Origin: Bacillota bacterium
Lineage (GTDB): Bacteria; Bacillota; UBA4882; UBA8346
DNA: 64,000 nt
Reading direction: 5' to 3'
Assembly: GCA_023402395.1 (NCBI GenBank)
Contig: JAEYGI010000072.1
Location: 62,001 to 126,000, forward strand
The position numbers and the translations under genes were made by a program. Below are positions 7,575-15,286 of the stretch, piece after piece. The first letter of the stretch is position 1. Each line of letters begins with the position of its first letter. A model generated the notes under the pieces. That model made no database searches. It saw only the letters and a list, made by a program, of their open reading frames with translations, and was not told where the DNA came from.

Positions 7575-8174
7575 ATGTGGCAGTTCTTTGTTGACGGCGG
7601 CATCATGATGTTGCCCCTGACCTTGTGTTCGGTTTTGGCGCTGGGGATCGTGATCGAGCGGATATTGTTTTATAGTTTCAATGTCATGCCCAATGACAGG
7701 GAAGTAGAGATCTTCAAAACCCATCTGCGGCAGGGTCAGATTACCCAGGCCAAGGCAATGGCGGCTTCCTGGGGCGGGGCGATGGGCGCCATCGCTGATT
7801 ACGGCCTGAAGCAATGGGAAGAGGATCTGGAAGCGGCCGACGCCGCCTTCCAAAGCGCCGGAGACGTCCAATTGAAGCGGATGCAGCGCGGCCTCGGCAT
7901 GCTTGACACTATCGTCACCGCCGCGCCGTTATTGGGGTTGCTGGGGACGGTTACCGGAATCATCAAGGCCTTCTCGGCTATCGGGGTGGTGGGCGGAAAC
8001 CAATCGGCCCAGTTGAGCGCCGGTATCGCCGAAGCGCTCTACAATACCGCGTTCGGGCTGGGGATCGCCATTCCCGCGATGTTTCTGGTGAATTTTTTCT
8101 ATGGGATCGTGGAGAAACGGGCCGGACGGATCACCTGCTATTGCCAGGAGATCCTCGCGGTGATCAAGCGATAA
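7575..8174 (+). CDS. exbB: ExbB/TolQ/MotA-type proton channel protein
   Basis: The protein has 199 residues. It has a membrane segment near residues 8-30 and two more around 112-135 and 152-175, the ExbB/TolQ topology. The conserved region TAAPLLGLLGTVTGIIKAF in the second segment and the Ala/Gly-rich third segment identify the family. With ExbD it forms the inner-membrane proton channel that energises TonB or a related periplasm-spanning protein. ExbD follows after 7 bases and TonB 23 bases later. CACGGGAGG precedes the ATG. TolQ-type function cannot be excluded, but the downstream TonB-like gene favours ExbB. Confidence 0.9.
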   Translation: MWQFFVDGGIMMLPLTLCSVLALGIVIERILFYSFNVMPNDREVEIFKTHLRQGQITQAKAMAASWGGAMGAIADYGLKQWEEDLEAADAAFQSAGDVQLKRMQRGLGMLDTIVTAAPLLGLLGTVTGIIKAFSAIGVVGGNQSAQLSAGIAEALYNTAFGLGIAIPAMFLVNFFYGIVEKRAGRITCYCQEILAVIKR

Positions 8175-8181
8175 AGGCTGG

Positions 8182-8610
8182 GTGATTGCGGTGAAACTGA
8201 CGGTAAACCGTCGTCGGTCGCGGATCGAGCTGGTCCCGATGATCGACGTTATGTTTTTTCTGCTGGTCTTCTTTCTATTGTTCTCGACCCTGAAGACCGC
8301 CCAGACCGGGGTGGCGGTCGATCTGCCGAAGACGCTCTTTATCGGCAACGCCGAACAGAATACCACGGTAATCAGCATTGACCGCGAGGCCCGGCTATTT
8401 CTGGGGAAACAGCCGGTAACCCTGGAGCAACTTACCGCCAAGCTGGCCCAGGAGGTCAGGAATGACCCTCAAACCCGGGTGGTGGTCCGGCCGGATGCAG
8501 TGGTGCCCTATGAACGGATCGTGCGGGTCATGGACGCCCTGGCCGGCGCCGGCGTCGCCAAGCCGCTGTTGGGCGTGGACCGGCGCCAAATGCCGAAACC
8601 GGAGAATTAA
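8182..8610 (+). CDS. exbD: ExbD/TolR biopolymer transport protein
   Basis: The protein has 142 residues. It has a short basic N-terminus, then a single membrane segment with the essential acidic residue (IELVPMIDVMFFLLVFFLL, Asp about residue 26), then a periplasmic domain of about 90 residues. This is the standard ExbD/TolR layout. The Asp is the proton-carrying residue of the ExbB/ExbD motor. It starts at GTG 8182; GTG 8191 is an alternative. It lies between exbB and the tonB-like gene in one operon. Confidence 0.9.
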   Translation: MIAVKLTVNRRRSRIELVPMIDVMFFLLVFFLLFSTLKTAQTGVAVDLPKTLFIGNAEQNTTVISIDREARLFLGKQPVTLEQLTAKLAQEVRNDPQTRVVVRPDAVVPYERIVRVMDALAGAGVAKPLLGVDRRQMPKPEN

Positions 8611-8633
8611 GGCGGGGATAAGGGGGTTGACCG

Positions 8634-9392
8634 ATGACCGTCTCGGAACGATGGAATTATCTGATTGCCGGCCTGCTGTCGCTGGTTTTTCATATTCTGA
8701 TCGGAATCATGGCTCTGCCCCAGCTGCTGACGGGGGGACCGGTCGAACTGGATACATTCCCGGTTGGCGTGGTTGAACTGAGCGGGGGGATCGACGCCTG
8801 GGGCGTCCGGGCCGGGGTTGGCGGAGGAGACGATACCCTGGCCGCGCCAGCTAAACCGGTAACCGTCAAGCCGGTTCCAGCCAAGCCGCAGCCGATCGCG
8901 GTTCAGCCCGGAGCCGGCCAGGGAACGGGTCAGGGTCCGGAAACGGCGAAATCCGCGGTTCCGCCTAAGGATGGGATCGCGGTCGGGCCTAAGGCCACCG
9001 CCGCACCATCGGCTTCCGGCCCCGGTCCGGCTGGGTCGGGTTCGGCCGGTTCCGGCGGCGCAGGCGACGGGCTCCCGATCCGGATGGGTACCGGTGAGAA
9101 ACAAGTGGCGGTGCTGGGAGCGATGCCACCCTATCCCAAAAACGCTCTCAATGAAGGAGCCGAGGGCGACGTGGCTCTCCGGATCCTGGTTCGGGCCAAC
9201 GGGGAGTTGGAGCGGATCGTGCCGCTGAAGCCTGGTGGCGACGAACGGCTGAACCGGGTGGCGGTCCGCGCCGTGGAACAAAACTGGCAGTTCAAGCCAG
9301 GATCCGATCCCTATTTGATTGAACTCACGTTTGTGTTTCGGGTCGATAGCGGAGTCGGCGTTAAATTTATCAAAGCGGAGACCAGACCGTAA
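8634..9392 (+). CDS. TonB-like energy transducer
   Basis: The protein has 252 residues in TonB order. A single N-terminal membrane segment (residues 10-32) is followed by a long Pro/Ala/Gly/Lys linker (residues 75-150, with repeated KPV/KPQP units) able to span a periplasm. The C-terminal TonB domain includes PPYPKNALNEGAEGDVALRILV, then RVAVRAVEQNWQFKPG. TonB transduces the proton motive force from ExbBD to outer-membrane receptors. In a Firmicutes setting this implies an outer membrane. No TonB-dependent receptor gene is present in the window. Confidence 0.88.
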   Translation: MTVSERWNYLIAGLLSLVFHILIGIMALPQLLTGGPVELDTFPVGVVELSGGIDAWGVRAGVGGGDDTLAAPAKPVTVKPVPAKPQPIAVQPGAGQGTGQGPETAKSAVPPKDGIAVGPKATAAPSASGPGPAGSGSAGSGGAGDGLPIRMGTGEKQVAVLGAMPPYPKNALNEGAEGDVALRILVRANGELERIVPLKPGGDERLNRVAVRAVEQNWQFKPGSDPYLIELTFVFRVDSGVGVKFIKAETRP

Positions 9393-9401
9393 GGAGGCGC
9401 G

Positions 9402-11381
9402 ATGAAACCAAAGCTGTTCTATATCCCGCTCCTGCTCGGACTGCTGGCCGGAGGGACGGCCTGGGGCGAAGATCCAAGCCTGCTGTCGATCGAGAATAAA
9501 TACATCAAAGTTTTCCTGAACAACAGCGCCGAGGAGACCGGCCGGTTCGCGGTCGACGTCACCGGCGGGGATCAGGAACGGAGCGATGATGACAATAAAC
9601 CGCTGATTTACGGCAGGCCGAAACCCTGGACCTCATTCACCACGATCCGGATCGACGGAACCAATTATGTCTTCGGCAAGCCGACCATTCGCCGCTCCGG
9701 CGCCAAGCTTCCCGGCGGCGCCATTCTGGGCGGGCCGAAGACCGAGGCCAATCGCTTGGTAATGGCTTGCGAGTACGGGCCGATCCTGATCGAACAGGCG
9801 CTTGGCATCACCCGCAGTCCCAGTACCGGGGCGCTGGATACAGCCAAGATTCAATACACCGTTATCAACCGGGGGTCGGTTCCGGCCGAGGTCGGCTTGA
9901 GGGTGCTGCTCGACACCATGGTCGGCGACAACGATGGCGCGCCGTTCCGGATCGGCAGCCATGAGGTGACCGGCGATTTTGAAATGGCCGGAGCCGAGGG
10001 GCCCGATTTCTGGCAGGCCTTCGACTCTCTGGCTAAACCGGCAGTGATTGCCCAAGGCACGCTGAAGGGGGGCGACGTCACCACCCCGGATCGGCTGGTC
10101 TTTACCAATTGGGGCAAAGCGGCCGATCACCCCTGGGAGATTCCCTTGAAGCCCGGCGCTGATTTCATGCGAACCGGCGAAGATGAACTCGATTCGTCAC
10201 TGGCCATGTTCTGGCAGCCACGGACCGTCAAACCCGGGGAGCCGTTGACCGTGGTCATTTATTACGGCTTGGGCGGAATTACTTTTTCGCCGGGAAATAC
10301 TTATCTGGGGATCACCGCTCCGGCGGAAGTCCTGTACAGCCTGGATCGGGCCCATGACTACCAAGTGCTGCTCTATATGGAGCACCGGGGCGAAGTCAAG
10401 GCCGAGAATGTTATTGTGAATCTGGAATTGCCGGAGGGGCTGGATTGCGTCTCCGGTCCGCCTCAGGTGAAGCTGGCCGAATTAATCCCCGGAGTCACCC
10501 GGCAGCTCTCCTGGACGATCCGGCCCAACGGCAAGGCGCAAGGCGAAACCCAGTTCACGATCAAGGTCGCCGGAACCCGGCTGGAAGCCAATCAAGTCAC
10601 GCGACGGCTCCGGATCATCGGACCACCCCGGCTGGAAGGGGCGTTGACCATTCCGGAGCTAACGGTCGAGGCCGATCGCTGGCGGCCCGACCCGCTGCCG
10701 GTGACGGTCGCCGTCAAAAACAGCGGCGAGTCAGCCGCGCGTGACCTGAAAGCCGCCGTTGTTTTGGAAGGGTTCAAATTGGCCCCGGGCGAGCGGGTTG
10801 AAAAGTACCTCGAAGATCTGGAGCCTCAGGCCGAAACCAAGGTTTCCTGGATGGTGACCCCGCTTTCCGGAGTCCGGACCGGGACCTTGCGGGCCGAGAT
10901 CACCGGAGGCGGAATCAAACCGTTTGCCGCCAGCGGCAAGGCCGAGATCCCGCCCTTGCCCACCCGGATCATTCCCACCGGGCCGGAACGGCTTTACCCG
11001 GGAGAAGTTTACAACCTGGACCTGACCGCGGTTAACCTGACCGATGCCGTCCGGTTCCAGCTAAACCTGACCTATGATCCGCAACAGATCCGTTTGATTT
11101 ATGTTTCGCGTGGAACCTTTTTGGTGGAGGATGAAGAACTTTCCCCCTGGTCATCCGGGACCCTCGACAATCAAAACGGCAGCCTGACCGGGCTGTCGGG
11201 CGCGCGGATCAAACCTTTTACCGGAGAAGCGACAACGCTGGCCCGGCTGAACTTCGTGGTGGTTGGCGCGGGAAGCGGCCAGATTCGATTGGAAGGCGCG
11301 AAGTTGTTCGACTCAAGCGGCAAGGAGCTGCCGTGCACGGCGGCAGCCGTTAAATATCAGATTGGGGAGGGGAAGAAATGA
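9402..11381 (+). CDS. Secreted protein with CARDB-like repeats and a C-terminal cohesin-like domain
   Basis: The protein has 659 residues. A signal peptide (1-22, ending TAWG) is followed by a beta-rich N-terminal domain of about 290 residues without a recognised family. Then come two segments of CARDB/DUF11-like character, with phrases such as VAVKNSGESAARDLKA and LELPEGLDCVSG. The last 130 residues resemble a cohesin domain: RLYPGEVYNLDLTAVNLTDA, FQLNLTYDP, then GEATTLARLNFVVVG. Cohesin-like modules mediate cell-surface protein-protein binding. It lies 9 bases after the tonB-like gene and overlaps the SLH gene by 4 bases, so it probably works at the envelope with the ExbBD-TonB machine. Confidence 0.75.
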   Translation: MKPKLFYIPLLLGLLAGGTAWGEDPSLLSIENKYIKVFLNNSAEETGRFAVDVTGGDQERSDDDNKPLIYGRPKPWTSFTTIRIDGTNYVFGKPTIRRSGAKLPGGAILGGPKTEANRLVMACEYGPILIEQALGITRSPSTGALDTAKIQYTVINRGSVPAEVGLRVLLDTMVGDNDGAPFRIGSHEVTGDFEMAGAEGPDFWQAFDSLAKPAVIAQGTLKGGDVTTPDRLVFTNWGKAADHPWEIPLKPGADFMRTGEDELDSSLAMFWQPRTVKPGEPLTVVIYYGLGGITFSPGNTYLGITAPAEVLYSLDRAHDYQVLLYMEHRGEVKAENVIVNLELPEGLDCVSGPPQVKLAELIPGVTRQLSWTIRPNGKAQGETQFTIKVAGTRLEANQVTRRLRIIGPPRLEGALTIPELTVEADRWRPDPLPVTVAVKNSGESAARDLKAAVVLEGFKLAPGERVEKYLEDLEPQAETKVSWMVTPLSGVRTGTLRAEITGGGIKPFAASGKAEIPPLPTRIIPTGPERLYPGEVYNLDLTAVNLTDAVRFQLNLTYDPQQIRLIYVSRGTFLVEDEELSPWSSGTLDNQNGSLTGLSGARIKPFTGEATTLARLNFVVVGAGSGQIRLEGAKLFDSSGKELPCTAAAVKYQIGEGKK

Positions 11382-12028
11382 TCGGAAAACGAATCATATT
11401 GGTATTGCTGACATTGACGCTGTTGGCCGCCTGGGGCGGAGCCGCCTTGGCGGCGAACGCCGGTCCGTCCGACGTCCCGCCGAGCCATTGGGCCTATCAG
11501 GCGGTCAAAACCTTGATTGACAAGGGATACTTGCAATTATACCAGGATCAGACCTTCCAGGGGGATAGACCGGTAGACCGGTATACGTTGGCCATGGTCA
11601 TCGCCAAAGTATTAAACGAGATCGCGGGCGGCAAGGCGGCCACCAGCCAGGAGGACGTCGCCCTGCTGAGAAGTCTCACCAACGAGTTTCGCAGCGAACT
11701 GGTAGACGTTAATTCCAAGAGCAACGTGTTTATGACCAAACTGCTGCAGGTTAGCAAAGAAAATCTAGTGATCAAGGAGGACCTGACCAAGGTCAACGTC
11801 AGGATCCAGTCGCTCAGCGACGAGCAGGCCGAACTCAGAAAACAGGTCAAGGGGATGATCGACGAGATCCTGGCTGTTCAGGAACGGGTCAAGAAGCTTG
11901 AGGATGACAATCAGCGGCTCCGGTACGAGCTGGAGCAGGTTCGCTCCCAGGCCGAGACCACCCGGAAGAAACACCAGATGTGGCTGATTGTCGCCGTCAT
12001 TCTCGGATTGGTTGGAGCCGCCAACTAA
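11378..12028 (+). CDS. SLH-domain protein with coiled coil and C-terminal membrane anchor
   Basis: The protein has 216 residues. It has a signal peptide (1-25), one SLH domain (about 31-85; DVPPSHWAYQAVKTLIDKGY, then the RYTLAMVIAKVL helix), a heptad-rich coiled coil (about 95-190) and a hydrophobic C-terminal segment (197-213). SLH domains bind pyruvylated or amidated wall polymers. SLH plus coiled coil plus an outer anchor is the plan of envelope tethers in diderm Firmicutes (OmpM-like), but here the anchor is a single helix rather than a barrel. Its ATG overlaps the preceding stop (ATGA). Which membrane the C-terminal helix enters cannot be told. Confidence 0.82.
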   Translation: MIGKRIILVLLTLTLLAAWGGAALAANAGPSDVPPSHWAYQAVKTLIDKGYLQLYQDQTFQGDRPVDRYTLAMVIAKVLNEIAGGKAATSQEDVALLRSLTNEFRSELVDVNSKSNVFMTKLLQVSKENLVIKEDLTKVNVRIQSLSDEQAELRKQVKGMIDEILAVQERVKKLEDDNQRLRYELEQVRSQAETTRKKHQMWLIVAVILGLVGAAN

Positions 12029-12123
12029 ATAGCTTTGAGGTACCGCTTATCATACATATTGGACCGTCCGTCAATCGGCGAGCCGGCACTATACCGGGGA
12101 AGGCTCCGGTTTTAGAAAAGCTC

Positions 12124-12151
12124 TTGACAAATGATGGATGTCAGGTATAAT
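12124..12151 (+). promoter_or_regulatory. Consensus sigma-A promoter of the ABC transporter-cysK locus
   Basis: TTGACA (12124-12129) and TATAAT (12146-12151) are separated by 16 bases. It heads a leader of about 290 bases that contains an internal terminator. Confidence 0.85.
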
Positions 12152-12324
12152 AAAAACAGGGTGTTCTATTGGCATAGTCCGATTATTTAATGATATGAAA
12201 GCGGCTTAATATCGTCGCGATTTCATATCGGGAGAATTGAATAGTTTTGGATCGACTGCGAGGTCGGCTGACCAGAAAACTGGAAGCTAAAAAGACATAG
12301 TTCTTTTTAGCTTTTTTATTTTTC
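12152..12324 (+). promoter_or_regulatory. Structured leader with intrinsic terminator, class not recognised
   Basis: The leader carries a GATATGAAA/TTTCATATC stem (about 12195-12230), a CCAG/CTGG hairpin (about 12273-12284) and a final terminator, AGCTAAAAAG/CTTTTTAGCT, with a T run. The order promoter, structured RNA, terminator, transporter gene is that of an attenuation riboswitch or protein-dependent antiterminator. I compared it by eye with SAM, TPP, cobalamin, guanidine/ykkC, T-box, c-di-GMP and fluoride consensus elements and saw no match. The ligand is unknown. Confidence 0.5.
12285..12324 (+). terminator. Intrinsic terminator upstream of the binding-protein gene
   Basis: AGCTAAAAAG (12285-12294) pairs perfectly with CTTTTTAGCT (12303-12312) and is followed by TTTTTTATTTTT. 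It lies about 120 bases before the transporter gene and downstream of the promoter at 12124, so it is an attenuator candidate rather than an end-of-operon signal. Confidence 0.85.
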
Positions 12325-12444
12325 CGGAAGACGTGAAACCCCATATCTTCGGGTTTATGGACCAGTGGTTAGCCAGCGGATGGATTTGCCCTTCCGCTAT
12401 CCCGGATAAAGTGAAACAGTCAAACAATGAAAGGAGCTTGAAGC

Positions 12445-13386
12445 ATGAACGGGAAAAGATTCGGTTTGATTCTGGTTTTTCTGATGATGGTATGCCTGGC
12501 GGCGGCTCCGGTCGGCCATTTGGCGTCCGGCGCAACCAAAATTGTGGTGGCCGACACTCCCTCAACGCATCATTTGAACTTGTATGTGGCCAAAGAGAAA
12601 GGGATTTTCGCCAAATACGGATTGGATGTCGAGATTCGTGACCTTCGCAGTCCGGCCGGGGCGCGGGATGCGGTGATTGCGAAGGAAGCCGACGTCTTAT
12701 TCGCTTGCCCCACGGTGATTTTGGCGGCGGCGGCGAGCGGAGCCCCTTTAAAAATCATCGGCCAAGTAAAGAAACCTTGCACTTCCGTTTTGGCGGTGCC
12801 GAAGGATTCCCCGATCAAGGAGTTTAAAGATTTAAACGGCAAAACCATCGCCGGTTTGTCCCCCACTTGCTGCGCGGTGATCTACATCAATCAGCAGGCC
12901 AAACGGGCCGGGGCCTCCTTTAAACTGGTCAACTTCGCGGGTGGTCCGGCCATTGCCGCGCTGGAAGCCAAACAAGTGGACGGCGCGATTCTGGAGGAGC
13001 CCCAAGCCAGCATCGCCGAACTGAGAGGGTTCAAAACCTTGTTCCGGGAACAGATGCAAAAAACCACCTGCCGGACGATTAATACCAATACCGAGTTCCT
13101 GGCCAACAACACCGCAGCCCTCAAAAAATTCATCCAGGCCATTGATGAGGCCAATCAACTAATTCTCAAAAACCCGGTCGCTGATGATGTGGTGTCGATC
13201 GCGGTCAAATATAGCGGGGCTCCGGAGGAAGCGATCCGGCACGGCAACCATCGGCTTGGATTTACCACTCAGCTCACCACGGATATTCATCAGAGCTTAG
13301 GCGAAGCTTTGATCGAACTGGGTGTTATTAATAAGAATCCGGTCCCCGGAGTTTTCGCCACCGAATTTAAGGGGATCACCTGGTAA
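12445..13386 (+). CDS. ABC transporter substrate-binding protein, NMT1/SsuA family, cysteine-rich
   Basis: The protein has 313 residues. A hydrophobic N-terminus (1-30) serves as signal peptide. The rest is an NMT1/SsuA/TauA-type type-II periplasmic binding fold (HLNLYVAKEKGIFAKYGLDVEI; VDGAILEEPQASI). The mature part has five cysteines: Cys88, Cys112, Cys142-Cys143 in GLSPTCCA, and Cys209. Cys142-143 occupy the loop that contacts ligand in SsuA/TauA relatives. This suggests a sulfur-containing, thiol-reactive or metal-like ligand. Permease, ATPase and cysteine synthase genes follow, so a sulfur source is a reasonable guess. AAGGAGC precedes the ATG. Confidence 0.85.
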   Translation: MNGKRFGLILVFLMMVCLAAAPVGHLASGATKIVVADTPSTHHLNLYVAKEKGIFAKYGLDVEIRDLRSPAGARDAVIAKEADVLFACPTVILAAAASGAPLKIIGQVKKPCTSVLAVPKDSPIKEFKDLNGKTIAGLSPTCCAVIYINQQAKRAGASFKLVNFAGGPAIAALEAKQVDGAILEEPQASIAELRGFKTLFREQMQKTTCRTINTNTEFLANNTAALKKFIQAIDEANQLILKNPVADDVVSIAVKYSGAPEEAIRHGNHRLGFTTQLTTDIHQSLGEALIELGVINKNPVPGVFATEFKGITW

Positions 13387-13479
13387 GAAAGAATTTTTAA
13401 GTCTTTCCTTCATTTCATATTGGGAGCGCGGCCGCGATGTAGCCACCGCGCCCCCTTTGTTTGGGTTTGGAGGTTATGC

Positions 13480-14304
13480 ATGAGGCAAATCAGTTGGATC
13501 GAAGTTAAAAACGAGCTTTTTCTTTTTATGCGAAACTCTTTCGGAAGCATCTTTACGCTGGAGTTTTTGAAAGTAACCGTGCCGTTGCTGATCGTATGGG
13601 AGGCGCTGCCGCAGTTGGGCATCGTTCCGAAAACCCTGATACCGCCCCCGTCGGTAGTGACGGCCTGTTTTTATGATCTGCTGATTAACCGCGGTTTAAT
13701 GGGCCATCTGGGCGTCAGCCTGCTCCGGTTCTTTTTTGGGTTTGCCGTGGCGGTATTGCTGGCCGTTCCCATTGGCATCGGCATGGGTTGGAGCGTCTAT
13801 ATCCGGAAACATCTGCTGCCGCTCTTTCAATTATTGGCGCCAATCCCGCCTCCGGCCTGGGTGCCGCTGACCATCATCGCCCTGGGAATCGGCCTGCGGA
13901 TGCAGGGTTTTCTGGTCTTCCTCGGCGTATTTTATCCGGTGCTGTTCAATACCTATATGGGCGTTAAAGAGACCAACCGCCGCTTCATCAACACCTCCCG
14001 CCTTTTTGGGGCCAGCGAATTCACGACCTTGATCGAGGTGGCGCTTCCTTCGTCACTGGCCTCGATTGTGATGGGGACCAAGATCGGGATCTCGATGGGC
14101 CTGGTTTGCCTGGTCATTTCGGAGATGTTCGGCGCCAGCGGGGGATTGGGCTGGCTCTTGGTCGAATCCAAAGATTATTACCGGATCGACCGGATGATCG
14201 TTTCGATGATCATTTTAGGGGGCATCGGCTGGTTTTTGATTGAAGTGATGAAGTATATCGAATTAAAGCTTTCGCTCTGGAAAATCGGCGAAGTATCGGG
14301 ATAG
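13480..14304 (+). CDS. ABC transporter permease, SsuC/TauC type
   Basis: The protein has 274 residues with about six hydrophobic segments and the binding-protein-dependent transport signature. The cytoplasmic EAA loop lies around residues 165-190 (INTSRLFGASEFTTLIEVALPSSL). The relatives carry sulfonates, taurine, nitrate or pyrimidine precursors. The ATG at 13480 is chosen because GGAGG ends 6 bases upstream, whereas the 20 upstream codons of the open frame have no ribosome binding site. It acts with the flanking binding protein and ATPase. Confidence 0.88.
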   Translation: MRQISWIEVKNELFLFMRNSFGSIFTLEFLKVTVPLLIVWEALPQLGIVPKTLIPPPSVVTACFYDLLINRGLMGHLGVSLLRFFFGFAVAVLLAVPIGIGMGWSVYIRKHLLPLFQLLAPIPPPAWVPLTIIALGIGLRMQGFLVFLGVFYPVLFNTYMGVKETNRRFINTSRLFGASEFTTLIEVALPSSLASIVMGTKIGISMGLVCLVISEMFGASGGLGWLLVESKDYYRIDRMIVSMIILGGIGWFLIEVMKYIELKLSLWKIGEVSG

Positions 14305-14383
14305 CCGTCCCTGCCGGTTTATAGCGGGCGCGGCCGCGTTGCAACGGAAGGCCGTTCCCGATCAAAGCAAGGGGAGAAAACCG

Positions 14384-15262
14384 ATGTCAATCATTGAATT
14401 ATGTAATTTGACCCGATTTTTTTCCATCAATGTCAATGGGGAAGCGGAAGGTCTGACCGCGATTCAGGACATCTCGCTTTCGGTCCGCAAGTCGGAATTC
14501 ATCAGCATCATCGGGCCGAGCGGCTGCGGGAAGAGCACCATTCTCGAACTGATCGCCGGTTTGCAATTGCCCACCGACGGCGTGGTCCGCATCGAGGGTG
14601 AAGTAGTCCTAGAACCTCCGCCCACCAACCGGGATGAGCTCCGCGCCTATCAGCGGAAATACCGGTTCCGGTCCCCGGTATTCAACCGGCTGTTCAAGGA
14701 CAGCCGCCGCTTCGATGTAAGCATGGTGTTTCAGGATCATTCGGTGTTTCCCTGGAAGACCGCGTTGGAAAATATTTTGTTTGCCTTGCGGCTCCGGGGC
14801 GTTCCCAAACAAGACCGGCAGGCGGCGGCGCTAAAAGCCCTGGCTATGGTCGGACTCTCCGGTTTTGAGAATAAATATCCCTACCAGCTCTCGGGAGGGA
14901 TGAGGCAGCGGGTCGCTTTGGCCCGGGCGTTGGCGATCAAACCGAAGATTTTGCTCATGGACGAACCTTTTGGCATGCTGGATGCGTTCACCCGGGAACG
15001 GCTGCAGGACGATCTGCTCGCCATCCGGGAAACGACCGATTTGACCATTATCTATGTGACGCACGATATCGACGAGGCCGTTTATTTATCGGACCGGATC
15101 GCGATCTTGACTACTTCGCCCGGGATGGTGCGCAACCTGATCACCGTGCCGGTTCCCCGGCCGCGCCGCCGGGGCGACCGGAGCCTGATCGAGATCCGGG
15201 ATAGCATTCAATTGATCTTCCGGGCCGACGTTACCGGGGAAGTTCTCGATTATCTGATTTGA
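14384..15262 (+). CDS. ABC transporter ATP-binding protein, SsuB/TauB type
   Basis: The protein has 292 residues. Walker A is GPSGCGKST (residues 44-52), the signature is LSGGMRQR, Walker B is ILLMDEP, and the switch His is in THDIDEA. It is longer than the usual 255-residue SsuB because of an extra stretch between Walker A and the Q-loop (RAYQRKYRFRSPVFNRLFKDSRR), which is unusual for the family. The ATG at 14384 follows AAGGGGAG. It energises the permease encoded just upstream. Confidence 0.9.
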   Translation: MSIIELCNLTRFFSINVNGEAEGLTAIQDISLSVRKSEFISIIGPSGCGKSTILELIAGLQLPTDGVVRIEGEVVLEPPPTNRDELRAYQRKYRFRSPVFNRLFKDSRRFDVSMVFQDHSVFPWKTALENILFALRLRGVPKQDRQAAALKALAMVGLSGFENKYPYQLSGGMRQRVALARALAIKPKILLMDEPFGMLDAFTRERLQDDLLAIRETTDLTIIYVTHDIDEAVYLSDRIAILTTSPGMVRNLITVPVPRPRRRGDRSLIEIRDSIQLIFRADVTGEVLDYLI

Positions 15263-15286
15263 ACCGGGCAGGCCGGGGAGCAAATC

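Noticed and set aside
12152..12284. SAM, TPP, cobalamin, guanidine-I or T-box assignment for the leader
   Set aside because: None of the conserved core sequences of these classes could be found by eye.
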